From: Peromyscus leucopus
Taxonomy: Eukaryota > Chordata > Mammalia > Rodentia > Cricetidae
DNA: 64,000 nt
Direction: 5' to 3'
Assembly (NCBI RefSeq): GCF_004664715.2
Contig: NC_051066.1
Coordinates: forward strand, 80,392,735 to 80,456,734
A model generated the notes under the pieces. That model worked only from the letters and a program-made list of their open reading frames with translations, was not told the DNA's origin and ran no database searches. Each line of letters begins with the position of its first letter. Within the stretch, counting starts at the first letter, position 1. Of the stretch, positions 1 to 12,800 are shown piece after piece. Made by a program: the position numbers and the translations under genes.

Positions 1-440
1 CATTACAAATCAATTTTGTAGTGTTTGTTCATAATAAGACTTGAAATGTTACCTAGAAACAAAATATGTTTTCCTTGAAACAGTCAGACCTTATTAGAAA
101 TCCAGGGTTTTACAAATCACCATGTTAACAGTTATGTCCCCTGGCTAAGGTTTTCTTTCTTTAAATAGTGTTAAATTCAGCCTCAGACGCTCAAGTCTCT
201 GAATATTAGTCTTCTTGTGTGCACTGGCTTGAAAGGAAAAACTTAACGCTCCAAATGCAGCTACTGTCCTACTATGCACAGCCTAATAAATCAGCCAGGA
301 TTCCATTTGCAGGGAAGAATAATGAGTTATTTGCAAAAGAGTTATCAATGTATTTGGGTTGCACGTTACTTTGTCATTTTGTTAAAGTTGGGTTTCCTAA
401 TATTTTAAAAAGAAAAAAGGCATCCACTATTGGGCATGAT
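1..440. other. Intergenic, no feature recognised
   Basis: AT-rich non-repetitive sequence downstream of the Rcn1 3' end. The longest open frame (76 codons, 219-449 plus) has no recognisable domain and is what chance would give. I see no repeat family or regulatory motif I can name here. Confidence 0.5.
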
Positions 441-540
441 CATACATAGCATTTTAGGAGACTGAGGTAGGCAGATCACAACTTGAAATCAGGGTCAGCC
501 TGGGCAGCTTAGTGAGGGCATGGTTTTAAAGAAAGAGAAG
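441..540 (+). mobile_element. Diverged B1-related SINE
   Basis: The order of short blocks follows a B1/7SL-derived SINE: a GGAG-CTGAGG-type block, an AGGCAGATCAC-type block, then the CAGCCTGGGCAGC block. It runs into a purine-rich tail. The left end is lost or too diverged to place. Confidence 0.5.
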
Positions 541-634
541 GAAGAGAGGGAGGGAAGAAGAGAAGGAGAGAGAAAGGAAAAGTGGAAGGAAGGGAAAGTG
601 GGAGGGAAGGAGAGAAGGGGAAGGGAAAGGAAGG
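520..634 (+). repeat. Polypurine (GA/GGGA) low-complexity tract
   Basis: About 115 bases almost entirely A and G on the plus strand. It probably grew from the tail of the adjoining SINE. Open frames on both strands here are products of the base composition. Confidence 0.85.
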
Positions 635-635
635 T

Positions 636-1030
636 GTGTTGGATAGTTTTATGTCAACTTGGCAACAAGCTAGAGTCATTTGGGAAGAGGGAATCTCAAC
701 TGAGAAAATGCCCCCAACAGATAGGCCTGTGGTGCGTCCCATTGACTGATGATTGGTGTGGGAGGGCCCAGCTCACAGTGGACAATACCATCTCCGGGCT
801 GTGGTCCTGGGTGCTGTAAGAAAGCAGGCTGAGCAAACCATGAGGAGCAAGCCAGTAAGCAGCACCCCTCCATGGCCTCTGCATCAGCTCCTGTCTCCAA
901 GTTCCTGCCCTGCTTGAGTTCCTGTCCTGACTTCCCTCAGGGAGAGTCTGTGATCTGGAAGTGTAAAATGAAATAAACCCTTTCCTCTCCAAATTGCTTT
1001 TGGTTATTGTGTTTTATCACAGCAACAGAA
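636..1030 (+). mobile_element. Rodent interspersed repeat, family A copy 1
   Basis: Clearly homologous to 61988-62408 on the same strand. Both share the ATGTCAACTTGGC-type start, a TGAGAAAATG block, GTGGGCCCAG-like blocks, the AGCAAGCCAGTAAGCAGC block, an AATAAA (here 972-977) and an ending like TTTTATCACAGCAACAGAA. The family is common in muroid rodents. I do not assign a Repbase name. The internal AATAAA could act as a weak poly(A) signal. Confidence 0.75.
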
Positions 1031-1090
1031 GAGAGGGGAAGAAAGAAAAGAGAGAGGGAACAAGAGAGAAGGGAGGGGAGGGAAAGGCAG
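1031..1090 (+). repeat. GA-rich low-complexity tract
   Basis: Purine-only stretch following the tail of the rodent repeat. Composition only. Confidence 0.75.
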
Positions 1091-1640
1091 TGAGTCAGCA
1101 GGAGAAACAGCCTATGTCTAGCTCAGAGGAGTTAGAAGCTTCTAGCCACACACTCATAGTCAGCGGGGAGCAAAGATGTAGACAATACACGAGAACCAGA
1201 GACAGTGCAGGTCAACTCAATGCTAAATCGCTGAGATTTTTGCCACTTAGACTTTAATTTGGCCCTGACAGTGTGTGGTGTGCAGACTCCACTATTTCAG
1301 TTCTCAGAAGCAGATGACATAGACCACTGCCCTCAATGTGCTTCATGTTTGAGCTTGGAGGGTTGGGTGGGGCCGTGCAAACAAGGTGTTATCTAATGGC
1401 ACAGTAAGTAGGGTACCCACGCCCCCACCCCAACCCCTAGAGCCCATGTATGTGACCTTACATGGAAGAATCTCAAGATGACCCAAAGAGAAGTACCCTT
1501 GTACAGGACATATCACCGAGGAAGATGGTCAGAAAAGAGAGGAAGTCCACTTGAAGACAGAGGCATGACTACAAAGCCATAAGCTACAGGACCCCCAGTC
1601 ACCGAAGCTGGAAGAAATGGGTAGAGTCTGTCCAGAGCCT
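1091..1640. other. Intergenic, nothing recognised
   Basis: Non-repetitive sequence between a GA tract and a B4-like SINE. It contains a short C-rich stretch near 1420-1435. No coding exon or named element is visible. Confidence 0.4.
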
Positions 1641-1920
1641 TTGGGAGGTGTGTGTGTGCACATGTGCGTGCATGAGTGAGTGTGGCCGTCACAGGATGAC
1701 CTCCACTGCCGATCCTTAGGCTCTGTGCACCTTGTGTGTTGAGACAGGTTCTCTCACTTGCCTGGAACTCACCAAGTAATCTATGCTGGCTGCTGGCAAG
1801 CCCTGGGATCTGCTTCCTAACACAGACATGAAGAGCATGTGCCAGCCCGCATTTAAAAACAGAAGCACACATGGGTTCTAGAATGAACTCAGGGGCAAGC
1901 ACTACCAACTGAGTCAATTG
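1641..1920 (-). mobile_element. B4/RSINE1-like SINE
   Basis: A TGTGTGTGCACATGTG-type lead is followed by a GAGACAGGTTCTCTCA block, a CTGGAACTCACCAAG block and an ending resembling AAGCACTACCAACTGAGTCA. This is the reverse complement of a B4 family 5' end. It is moderately diverged and the boundaries are approximate. Confidence 0.5.
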
Positions 1921-2940
1921 TCTACCTGCCTGCTGACACTTTCACCTGACTCTGGCCTCCAGAACCATGACGGTTAAGTTTCTGCCCAAACCACCTTCAT
2001 TGTGGTAATCTGCACTACAAAAAATATAAAATTATAGTACACATCAAGACATGAAACATCACAGGACGTGGTAGGGAGCTAGTTGGGGCTTCTATATTGT
2101 AGAGTCTGAAAGGTCACATTGAGGTGGAACCATGCTTGTTACCCACGAATGTGGGAGGAGATGCAAAGGGCAGCAGGTGCAAAGGGCCTGACCTGGGAAG
2201 GACCTCGGTGAAGTAAGGTGTTATCCTCAGAGCCAATAGCCTCCATCACCCGATTCTGGGAAGGAACAGGGCAAAGAGGGTCAGTGGGCCCTCACCTGAG
2301 TATCCAGCTGTGCTTTCCGGTCATTTGTATGCAATTCTGTCCTAACTGAAATGTGGCCTTGGGGTTTTGGTCTTTGCGGCTGTGAGGAAGCTATGCTGGG
2401 TCAAGATTCTGCAGCATGGCTGCTTTAGGGTCACCCATGTTCTCGTCAGTACCCCCTCATTCACGCTCTGCACGCAAGCCCAGGAGGCTCTTTGCTTCCC
2501 CATGTTGGTTTCTCGTTGGGACACTGCTCCTATGTCACCCAGGGAGGGAAGCTTAGCAAACACTTCAGCGTGTTTGAGGGCAACCAAGTCAGTGGGGTGG
2601 AGTGTGGAGTGAAGGGTGGGGAAAAAGAGTAAAGGGACGATTCTCCGAGGGAGGCAGGGCTGGATCCTGTCAGGCAGGCCTCACAGGCAACGGTAAGAGG
2701 TCTGGATTTTCCAGTTAGTACCTGTCTCAGAAAGATCCTACTGTGACAACGACATCGAGTTCCCTCACTGCAGAGAAGGACATGAAGTTCACAGCGATGA
2801 AATCAGCAAGTATGGATTGTTTTGCGCTCGCTGATAACCTAATCCATTTCAATCTGATCCATGGACTCCTAGTACTGTTTAACTTGAGAGGAACAACGAA
2901 AGCACACTTTCTATGAAGTCAAACACCACAAGACACACAG
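1921..2940. other. Intergenic 3' flank of Rcn1, nothing recognised
   Basis: Roughly 1 kb of non-repetitive sequence past the inferred Rcn1 cleavage site. Two overlapping 81-codon frames on opposite strands at 2342-2612 have no recognisable domains. No further gene is supported. Confidence 0.45.
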
Positions 2941-3918
2941 AGAAATCAAGGGTATCCTTTATTCCATCTGCCTCTTGTTTACAAGGTGGAATTTCATCTG
3001 GAAATTGTTACTCCAGCTAGTTTGGTCAATGGCTTAGATTATCACCTTGTCCTGTTGCCTTGGCATAAACTGTGCTGGAATCAGGCTTAAAGGTTCAGGA
3101 CTCAACAAACAAGAAATGCCACTAGATCTGGATTCCCTTGAACTCACACCCAGGAAAGAACTGTGTTTCTATTCACTATTTCAAAAACCAGACCCACTCA
3201 TTAACATGAAAAAAAGTTTCTCAAGTATATTTAAAATGTTGACATGGTCATACAGTTTTTCAAATACCTGGCATTCATCTTTTCCCTATCTTTAAAATTC
3301 TTTTCTTGTTCACATTATCTTTTTTGATTGCTTCTTAGTATAAAAACAAAAAAACCCAAAGATGTGGGATTATTGTGCACATTAGCAGGCCCATACAGAA
3401 AAACACAAAAAAGTTTATATACCACTTACAGTAACAGCTCAAAATATAAAGAATTTGAAATACCATGCCCACTCCAAGGCTAGCCGACCTAGGACAGTAG
3501 AACATTGACTTCCTCAGAATTTTCCTTCACCACTGTTTTAACAGTGGCAACTAAAAACCCCCAAATCTAAGAGTTCAAACACACAGCAGTCACTCTGTGC
3601 AGTGTCCCCTGCCCCCATAAAGGACCCTTTCACATTTTCTTCCCCATCCCTTTAATTTAAATGGGGGAGTCGGACTAGAAAGTCATAGCAATGTATCCCC
3701 TCAGAGAATTGCAATGGCCAGGATTAGAACGTGCCTCAGGGGAAATCCTACTGGAATCAACAGCGATGGCTATTTTCCAGTAAACAGGGAACGAAAACTC
3801 ATTTTTGCCCCAATCTGAGGTGTAATCTCATGGTTGAGGGACATATCTGAAACTGTCACAACGCCCAGGACACCTGAAGAACGCCCCTGACGATCGGCCG
3901 CATCAGGACGAGCGTCTT
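2941..3918 (-). other. Rcn1: Rcn1 3' untranslated region (inferred extent)
   Basis: Directly follows the TGA stop at 3921-3919. Reading on the minus strand, the first canonical AATAAA is at 2963-2958, so cleavage is placed roughly 15-25 bases later, near 2940. No obvious SINE or L1 interrupts it. The extent is inferred from the signal alone; RNA 3'-end data would settle it. Confidence 0.6.
2958..2963 (-). terminator. Candidate poly(A) signal for Rcn1
   Basis: TTTATT on the plus strand is AATAAA in the direction of Rcn1. It is the first canonical hexamer I find after the stop codon, about 955 bases downstream. Confidence 0.6.
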
Positions 3919-4026
3919 TCATAGTTCATCGTGATTTTTTGTGAGATCTTCCCCGTAATTGGTAGCCTGGCTTCCCACAAACATGTTCCAGTTGTCTAGA
4001 ATCTCCTCCTTGGTTAGCAGCTCATC
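3919..4026 (-). CDS. Rcn1: Rcn1 coding exon 6 (last)
   Basis: Codes for residues 293-327 and the TGA stop. The acceptor is CCACAG before GATGAG. It completes EF-hand loop 6 (289-300) and carries the conserved C-terminal tail ending HDEL. Residue 295 reads Leu (codon CTG) at a loop position where I recall Lys in human RCN1, a solvent-exposed, tolerant position. Confidence 0.96.
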   Translation of the reverse strand, partial: DELLTKEEILDNWNMFVGSQATNYGEDLTKNHDEL

Positions 4027-7000
4027 CTGTGGGAAGACAGAAGAGCTGTCAGGGGCTGCTGAGAGCTTGACGTCACTGATCTGTAGGGTTACAAACGCCA
4101 CATCTAATAGCCCAGCACCGTCTGTGCCCCCCCTCACCTCCTGTGACTGCCAGGCAGAACTCCGAACTGGAATAACTCTCACTGTCTGTAAAAGCGGTGC
4201 TACAGAGCCTCAGCTAGGTCTCTGAGAATTCAGAAGCCAGACTCCACAAGCAGTGTGGGCATTCCCAGATCAGGTCGGAAGGACCCCACTTCCCTTTCAC
4301 GGCCTCACTGTTTAACATGTAGGTCTGCGACGCTTAGGGAGGGGGGCAAGTAACAAAGTCCGATGAGGCAAGAATTTTGTCTTAATCTTATTTACACGCT
4401 TGGATTCTAATAAATCATTACTATAATACTAGGGCTGGAACCCAGAGCCTGACTTGTGATAGCCAAGTGCTCTACTACTGAGCTACAAACACTCCCAGCC
4501 CCTAACTACTTAGATACCCATCAGTGGATATGGAAATACTGGTAATCATTAGAGCTCCTGCCTGAAAACAAACAAACACCTAGGAACTTGCCTGAGTCAT
4601 TTGACCTCCAACGGGATGGACTCCCTATGACAGTCATATCATCGAAGTTTAATCAATATCTGATGACTAGATGAAGGGAGGAATAGGCTTGCCTCAAGTC
4701 ACACTGGGTTCATTTCTTAAATCCATGCCTGGACTATATGAAAGATGTTAATGTTTTAACATCACACCCTAGAGGCTGTGACTTAGTAACTTTAGTCTAT
4801 AGCCCAGAAAAGATGAAGTCTAAGTTGCTCACTATAGCTGTCATGGTAAGTACAGGTCTCTACTGGGGGAGCCGGGGTAAATAGGTACACAACCAAACAG
4901 AGCCAACTAACAAGGCAAACAAACCCTATCTTGAACCAATTGCTTCCTGTCAATCAACGGCTCTGAACCTGGAAGCTACCTTGTTTTTATCTGACTCGTA
5001 AACCAGGTGCCGGGCCTCAGCCTGTGCGTGGTCATAGTCCTGAGGGAGGATCCAGTGGCGAATCTCCTCCTTGTCCAGCTTCCCATCCTTGTTCAGATCT
5101 CGGAAATCATTGAACTGCTCCCGTTCCGACACAACCCAGTCTGGCTCAGGGCCGTTGTCCTCGTGGGAAAACATGTCCGCTAGAAGACAAAGCTGTTCTT
5201 AGTTACAGAAGACAAAAAAATTCGACCCCTGAGTTTCTGGAAAGGTGATATCCCATGGAGAGAGCTAAATCACAGTGTCTGCAGAGCTGAGGAATGGCCA
5301 CTGATCTACACACTACAGACACCACGAGGTGTGACAGGAAGACTTGGTTAGAGCCAGAAGATGAGCCTTGGAATCTCTTAGTTCAGTTCTGAGCCCAAAG
5401 CTTGTAAAATGGAGATAATGATCGCTAAATCATGTTTATGAAAACTGAAGGGCTATTTCTGGGAGAACCTCTATTCCATAAGCCTCTGTTCCAACTGGCA
5501 CTGTAAGGGTGAAAACAAATCCCACTGGGTACTTTCCACAGCCCAGATACATTAGGAAGTGTCCTCCTATACACATTTCCACTTCAGTTCCTTTATATCA
5601 CCTGAAGTAGCTGCTAGTCCCCCATCTTACAAATGAAAACGATGTGAAGATACAATCCACAGCTTGTCTGAACCAGAGGACCACTGCACAGGACCACTGG
5701 AGGCTTCCTGCCAACCCCTCACCCCTCTATGATTATGACTGCGGCTTGCCCCGTTTTCAAAGGGCTTTCTTTTATTTTATTCACCCCTCTAACAATTAAT
5801 AGATCTTATCTTTTTTGGGGGGGGGGCTTCATAGGGTTCTCTGTGTAGTTTTGGTGCTGTCTGGATCTCACTCTGTAGACAGGCTGGCCTCGAACTCATA
5901 GAGATCTGCTGGCTCTGCCTCCCAGTGCTGGATAAAGGCGGCCCGCCGCCGCTGCCGCCGCCGCCGCCCCGCCGCCGCCGCCGCCGCCCCGCCACCCGCT
6001 CATTATCTCAGTTTATAAATACAGGAAAAAGGAGAAGGAACATTCACACACTGCCTTTTGTTGTTTTGAGACAGGTTCACTCTATACCACCTGCCTGGAA
6101 CTCAATATATAGAGCAGGGTGCCTGGAACTCTTTAGAGATTTGCTTGCCTCTGTCTGACAAGTGCTGGGATTAAAGTGTGTGCTACCATGTCCAGCTCTC
6201 ACACACTGTTTTACTATTGTCTACTTACACCCCATGGTAGTTTCAATATAGAAGAAAATAACAAAGTTCTTCATGATAACATTTCAGTGTGGAAAAAAAG
6301 CTTTTGGTTGTAAAGTTTCAATTTGGGGAAAAATATAATAATGTTTCAAAACAGAAAACAGGTTCTTTGTATAAAGTTCAATATAAAGGGCAAGTCAGTC
6401 ATCAGCGAGAGCAGGCACTTGAAGGAAGCAGGAAAAGAAAAGCCATAAAGTAGTCCCACGCCTTTAATCCCAGCGCTCAGAGGGCAGACCCAGGAGGATC
6501 TCTGAGTTCCGGGCCAGCCTGGTCTACAGAGTTCTGTGTAACAACCAGGTTGTATACAGAGAAACCCTGTCTTGAAAAAAAAAATAAAAAAAAAAGAGAG
6601 AAGAATAATCATGCCTGATATTTGTGTGTGTGTGTGTGTGTGTTGTGTGTGTGTGTGTGTGTGTGTGTGTACATGTTCCCGTGGACTCTAAGTGTGTGGT
6701 GGTCAAAGGTTTATGTCAGGTGTCTTCATCATTATTTCACCCTGTACTTTGAGACAGGGTCTCTCAATGCACCTGGAGTTCACTGACGTGAGACTGGCTG
6801 TCTCTGAGCCCCAGGGTCCTGCTGTGCCGGGATTACGGGTGTGTGCCGCAACTCCAGGCTTTTATGTGGATACTGGAGATGTGACCTCGGCTCTTCATAC
6901 TTTCACAAGAAGCACTACACCCACCTCCGCATACTGATTTTGAGAAAGGACTGTCCCTTCAGCTAGTCTGAGCTTCATTCAGCCCCACAGGAACGGGTGC

Positions 7001-9815
7001 TGTTTGTCATCATGTAACAGGAGAAAACGGAGGCAGAGAGGAATTACAGAACTCTCTCAGGCTCATGCAGTCAGTGAGTGGGGGAGCCAGGGCTCCTCAC
7101 CCCAGAACCCTTTCCAGAATGCCACACTAGCAACTCCTTGGCTTGTCTAAAGTAACAACACCCAGGAAATCAGGTCCCTTGCCTGGCAAGTTCGCACATC
7201 AAGTCTTCCTCACTATTGGCTGCTGAAAATCTGACTCCCAAGCACAATAGCTTCCTCCCCTCTCTGCACAGTGTACACAATGAAATGCTTCTTTTAGTCA
7301 AAGCCACTCTGAATTTTGCCCCTGTGGGGTACCATCTCAAGGCAGAGTTCAGGAGGGCCGTCAAGAGCGTACACTGTTAATCAAAAGTGCCCAATTGTTT
7401 GTTTTTATCGGGAAGCCTTTCTTTTTGTCTCATTCAATCACTGCTGTCATGGTGACAGGTCTGAGGCTCTGAATGCTCCCCTCCCTTATGGGCCTCTCAA
7501 GAGGAAGGCTGCTCCTCTGCTCGCACTGATGAGGTCACTATTAGCATCCTTACCATAAAAAGCTACAGTCACCAAGATCACTTTAATTACCGAGGCAAAG
7601 AGCTACCTGGCTGTTACCCACGACAGACAGCGAAATGTTCAGTTCTAGGACCATGTATGACTTTTCACAATGAGCAGAGGCTGTGTTCATCATTACCAAA
7701 GGTGCTTGTCCTTTGGTGGGGACAAAAATCATACAACCACAAACCAGAGAACGAGGCAGCTTGGGCTCAGTGTTACAATCTGAAGGTAACAGCATCTGTT
7801 AAACACATTCACAAAGTTTCTGATCTCTCCCCAGAAGTCAATACCTCATGGAGAAATTTTACTTGAGACAGGAAAAGGAGGGCTCTTACAAGACGGCGGC
7901 CCGAGGCTGGAGCCACACACCCCAGCGGTGCGGATGGTGGGGATCATATGCAAATTTCCACGCTGGCTGCAGATTTTTGTGCTTGGGGACCTGCTGGTCA
8001 CTGTGGGTCTGGGCTTCCGTCAGACGATTCTCCCTGATGCTTCTCAATAAGAAAGTGCCAAATATGGCACTGCCAGCCACAAGATGGCACACCAGAGGAT
8101 GAGCGGTTCTGACAAGGGACAACTGTGCACACCACGGAAAGGTTTACCTCCCTGACAAGGGCCTGCCTGTTACTCTGACGTATGACCACTCAGTCCGAGC
8201 TCTCAAGCTAGCTGACCTACATCTAACTTTAGTCTTCTCCTCCCCGTCTACTTTCGTCTCCTGGTACATCTGCGGCTCTCCACGCCCACTTCCAAGGCAG
8301 TGTGACCAAGAGCTCCCCTGAGCCCTGTGGCTGCTGGCTGCTGGCTATCCTTTTGCTTTTTCTCTCCTGGGGGAACTCGTAATTGCTCACGTTGCACCAA
8401 CTGGGCTAATCCAACAACTAGGGCTGAAGGGCCCTCTCTGTGGAGCCATCAGACTCTGGGTGTGAGTGGAGAAGAACGAGGTCCAGTGTGGCCTGCGGAG
8501 CTACTGCGGTCCGTACTCACCAATGTATTCGTCCTGGTCCACGAAACCATCCCCGTTCTTGTCGATGTCCTCCAGCGTTTCCTAGGAAGCAATGGGAAAC
8601 ACCGGATGGCCACGTGCTTTAAGCAAGTCCGAGACTCCTATTGCCTCTTCATCTGCCTTTTATGTCTAAACAGTTGGTGACTAATGCCTCGTTCTCTTAG
8701 CTCCTTGGGTAGTCCATTACATTAAAACAAACAAACAAACAAACAAACAAAAAACAGGTGATGGATGGTATCCCCATATCGTCTCTCCAGTTTCCAGGGC
8801 AGAACCCTTTCTTCAAAGGAAAAGGTGTCTGGAAACTCAGCTGAGCTCTGACGCTCTCAAGAAGACCTGCCAGACCAACACTATCCATCACCAGCCATTG
8901 CCCTGGGAGTCCGAGAGAGTCCAGCCTAAGGACACCTACGAGAGGGGAAGATAAAAATAGATTCCACAGCTACAAGCCAGGAATACTCAGCTGCTGTCAG
9001 AGACACATAAAACTGGAGAACTAAACATTAGAGGTATAACTGACTACTCTAATTAGCGACATTTGACTTGGAGTTGTTGCCCACCGCCCGCCCCCAGCCT
9101 CAGTAACTCAGTGAATTTGCCATCCATGGGCCGAGCTACTCAAGGACACTCCAAGTCAAAGAAAACAGCCTAGGTCCAGAGCACTGATCTTGCTCAAAGG
9201 CAAACAATTCCCCTGTGGCAAATTCCATCTCCATTGTCCTCTGGAAAATTGGTTATCACTAAATGGATGTTGGGTGATAAAGAAGAATGATTCTTGGACC
9301 ACTGCCCAGTCCTTGGGGTCATGATACTCATGAGGCAAAAGTATGAGGCCAGAGCGGACACTGTCATTGGTTGGAAATCTCAGGTGCCCAGAACCGTTTA
9401 TGAACAAAATCTTTCGTCAACAGCTTCCCAGCAGTTGGAACTGACTCTGTCCAGGATACAGGTGATGGCATTCATTTAAATGTCATTGAAAATGAAGACA
9501 AATGGGACCCAATGGGACCAATGGACGCAATGACACTCAGGGGCCTTCAAGCATCGGCCCTTTCATAAGCCTGGCATCCAGCCATCCTCTCTCTAGAGAC
9601 CACTGCTGAAGCAGCAGCCGTCCCAGCCGCAATTCACTTTATCTTTCCAGGCTTTCTATTCCTTTCAAGCTATTTTTCCATGAACAAACCAAGAAAAGAA
9701 AGAAAAAAAGGAAGGAAGGATAGATGGAAGAAAGAAGAAGAAAAGAAAAGGAAGGAGGAAGGAAGAAAGAAAGAAGAAAAGAAGAAAAGAAGGAAGGAAG
9801 AAAGAAAGAAAGAAA

Positions 9816-9850
<35 letters not shown>

Positions 9851-12800
9851 GAAGAAAGAAAGAAAGGAAAGGAGAGAAATGAAAAGAAGGAAAGAAAAGA
9901 AAGGAAGAAGGTAATTCCAGCAACAAAAAATGAGCAGAGTCCAGCTGGCTGCTCTAACCCATCACCTCTTTGCTGAGTGCATGTCTAAATGGTGTCTCTC
10001 AGTCTCTGCATATCTAAGGGGGCCGGAACATAAACAGGTATATGTATCTTTTTTCTCCTGGTCTGAATAGTGAAGACAGGCTATCACATTTCTTCACTGT
10101 CTCTGTCCTTTGTCTGCCCCCCAGCTGTTCCCAGGATGATCCTGAAGCTCTAATATGGAGAACTAAACACAGAGACAGCCTGGGTGCCTTCTAGTGTTTA
10201 GAGGGGATCTGCCTGGAACTAGCCTTAATGGACTTCAATCAAGTAAGGAACAAGCTTGCTTTGTGTTCAATGGTTTCCATTGGGGTATTTGTTACAGCAG
10301 CTAGCTTGTCCTGACTCCTTCCTGGGCAGATAGAGATCTGACATATTCAACTTCAAGTCCTTCCTCAATTCCCAGCATGCTGAGTCTCTTTCCGGGAAAA
10401 GGGACAAGGTGAGGGGACAGTTTACTCCCAGGCCTTTTCCCAGTCTGCATTTTCAGGGTTCTTACCAAAACTACAATTTCCTTCATGTGTTCAAACTCCT
10501 CTGGGTGCAGAAAGGCAGTGAACTCCTCCCGAGTAGCCGTCAGGTCACCATCAAGGTCTGAAGCTTTAAACCTCCTCTCATCCCGTGGCAGCATCTTTTT
10601 AAAGGTGTGATGGTCAGAACTATCCTGGAACTCAGCGGGGTTTCCTGCAGGGTGCATACAGCAGCGGTCAACCTTTGCTAAGGAGGACCTTTTGTTCTGG
10701 ATCACTCATTCTTTCACACACACAAAAGATCCTGACCCACCCACTGGATTCTTTAAAATACTTCTATTGGAAATGCCCTTTGTGTCTCCTCTCCCGCCAG
10801 GTCATCCCATCATCACAGTCGTAGCGCCCGTTAGGGGTTTTACAGCAAATACTGAAGAGCACCGGCTTTAGACCACACCACTTCAGACCTTTATTTACAA
10901 ACCTCCGCATTCATTGTCTCACTTTTTCATCTAGAACGCGAGGATTCCCTGTGTGTTCTAGAATATCTTGTTTCAATGCCTCAGCTGGCTTTCAAGCTCT
11001 CGGAATCTGGCTTTGATTATCTTCCTTGTCCCCCAAGGCTGTCTCCCTGCTGTGTTATCAGGCATCTGCAGAGTCTGCACCATACTCCTCTGCTAAACGA
11101 CTAACCACCGTGCATGCATGTCTGTGCCTCTGCCGCTCCAACTCGGCCACCTTCCTCACAGTCTCTCCATCTCTCCAAATTTAAATTCATTCTTCCAAGC
11201 CCAGTTTCCAATGCGCCCTTCCTACGGAAGTCCTTCCTCAGAATGGTTCAGGCATACTTCATCCTTACTACCCATCCTCAGCAGCAATTTGGAACCACCA
11301 GAAGCACCTCCTCTTTCTCCTTCTTTCTCTGTGTGTATCTCTGAGAGCTAAGTTCAAGCAGGGCCGTGACCTAAGACACCTTCCCCTCTGTCAGACAAAG
11401 AAAGCAACTTGGTACATTCTTAGTAGGCAGAGGAGGATGTTACACAACAGGTTTTACTTTGAAGGTTGTGACATCTGGGCTGAAAGGGGGTAGCCATGGT
11501 GACAGAGTCTCCTGTGAGCCTGTTCCCTACCATGCAATCTCCACTGTGGCACCTCTTACCTAGGTAGTAGCCATAGGTAGCCTGCTTGTATTCTTCCCAG
11601 GAGATTTTTTCATCTTTGTCCCTATCATAATCCTTCCAGACTTTAGCGACGTTATCATAGATGTATCTTTTCTGTACCCGTTTGATCCAGACTTTCAGCT
11701 CCTCAGTGGTGACGAAGCCATCTCCATCACTGTCAATTCGATCAACTATTTTCCTGTAGTTAAAAAAAAGTATTAATAATGATAATAACATAAAACAAAA
11801 CAAAAAAAATCCCTCAAGACCATAATCAAGACTTATATGGTCTTTGTCCAGCAAAATATCAAGCAATTTCCAGTCTTAAATGTTATAAAATACTAAGATT
11901 CAGCCAATGAGTGATCCAATGGTCCTAAGGTTCATTCTTTCCAAGAATGATATGCCTTTTCCTCCCTGGAACCAGGGCCAGTGGTATACTGCACTAACGG
12001 ATCATGCCTCAACATTCTCAAACCCAGATATGAACTCTGAATTCTCAGCTCAGCACTTTGGAGACTGCTACTACCAATTGATGACAATTGACCTGGAAGA
12101 CAAAACATATTGTGTTACCCAATGAAGTCCAATTGTCCTTCACTTTAATGGAAACCAAGGCCCAGAAAAGTGGAACGATCTTTCCACGAGCACACAGGTA
12201 GTATTAGGTATAACTGGGTTGAGCACACATTCTTTTTAGTTTGGGGTACAACAACAGGAAATTCTATGTTAATTAAAGGATGGGGGAGCTGTTTGTTTTC
12301 CATCCTACCACCTTGAACGTTCACGGATTTGAAACTTAAGAAGCCCAAGATGACCAGTCTTGTTGACTAAAGCAACCTCTTCCAGAAACCTGGCCCTCTG
12401 GCAGCCAAAGGAACTCAGTACCCCTGCTACTGGGTGCTGACCACTGTGCCCACTTGAGTTTCCAGCTCTACCATGGCCTGGGTCCCAGATATTTCAAACT
12501 AGACTCTACTGAGGCATCGTGAACAGTCGTTCAGGGCAAAATTCAGGCTGGAAACTCACCATCTGTCCATCTCTAAGTGAAACAGCCCCTAGCCAGGAGA
12601 GCCATCTCTGTGGGAAACTGAACACCCACAAGCTAGTGCTGATGTTCAACATAAGTTTCACACACCTGGGATGAGGTCATCCAGGCCTGCCATGACTTAG
12701 TTTCTTTCTTTGGGGCTAGAATTCAATCAATCCAGTGATAAATTTTCTTGTCAGTAGCAGTTCTGATTAACAGTTAATACTAATTAATTAAAAATGGGAA

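Larger units (their letters stand above)
5180..8520 (-). other. Rcn1: Rcn1 intron 4
   Basis: Phase 1 intron with donor GTGAGT and acceptor CTTCTAG. It is the most repeat-loaded intron: three B1 copies, a CCG-rich expansion, a (TG)n run and a B4-like SINE lie between 5811 and 6935. From 7111 to 8520 I see no repeat or other feature. Confidence 0.9.
8582..10465 (-). other. Rcn1: Rcn1 intron 3
   Basis: Phase 0 intron with donor GTAAGA and acceptor TTCCTAG. It contains a (CAAA)n run (8723-8756) and a long polypurine tract (9686-9911). The remainder is non-repetitive. Confidence 0.9.
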
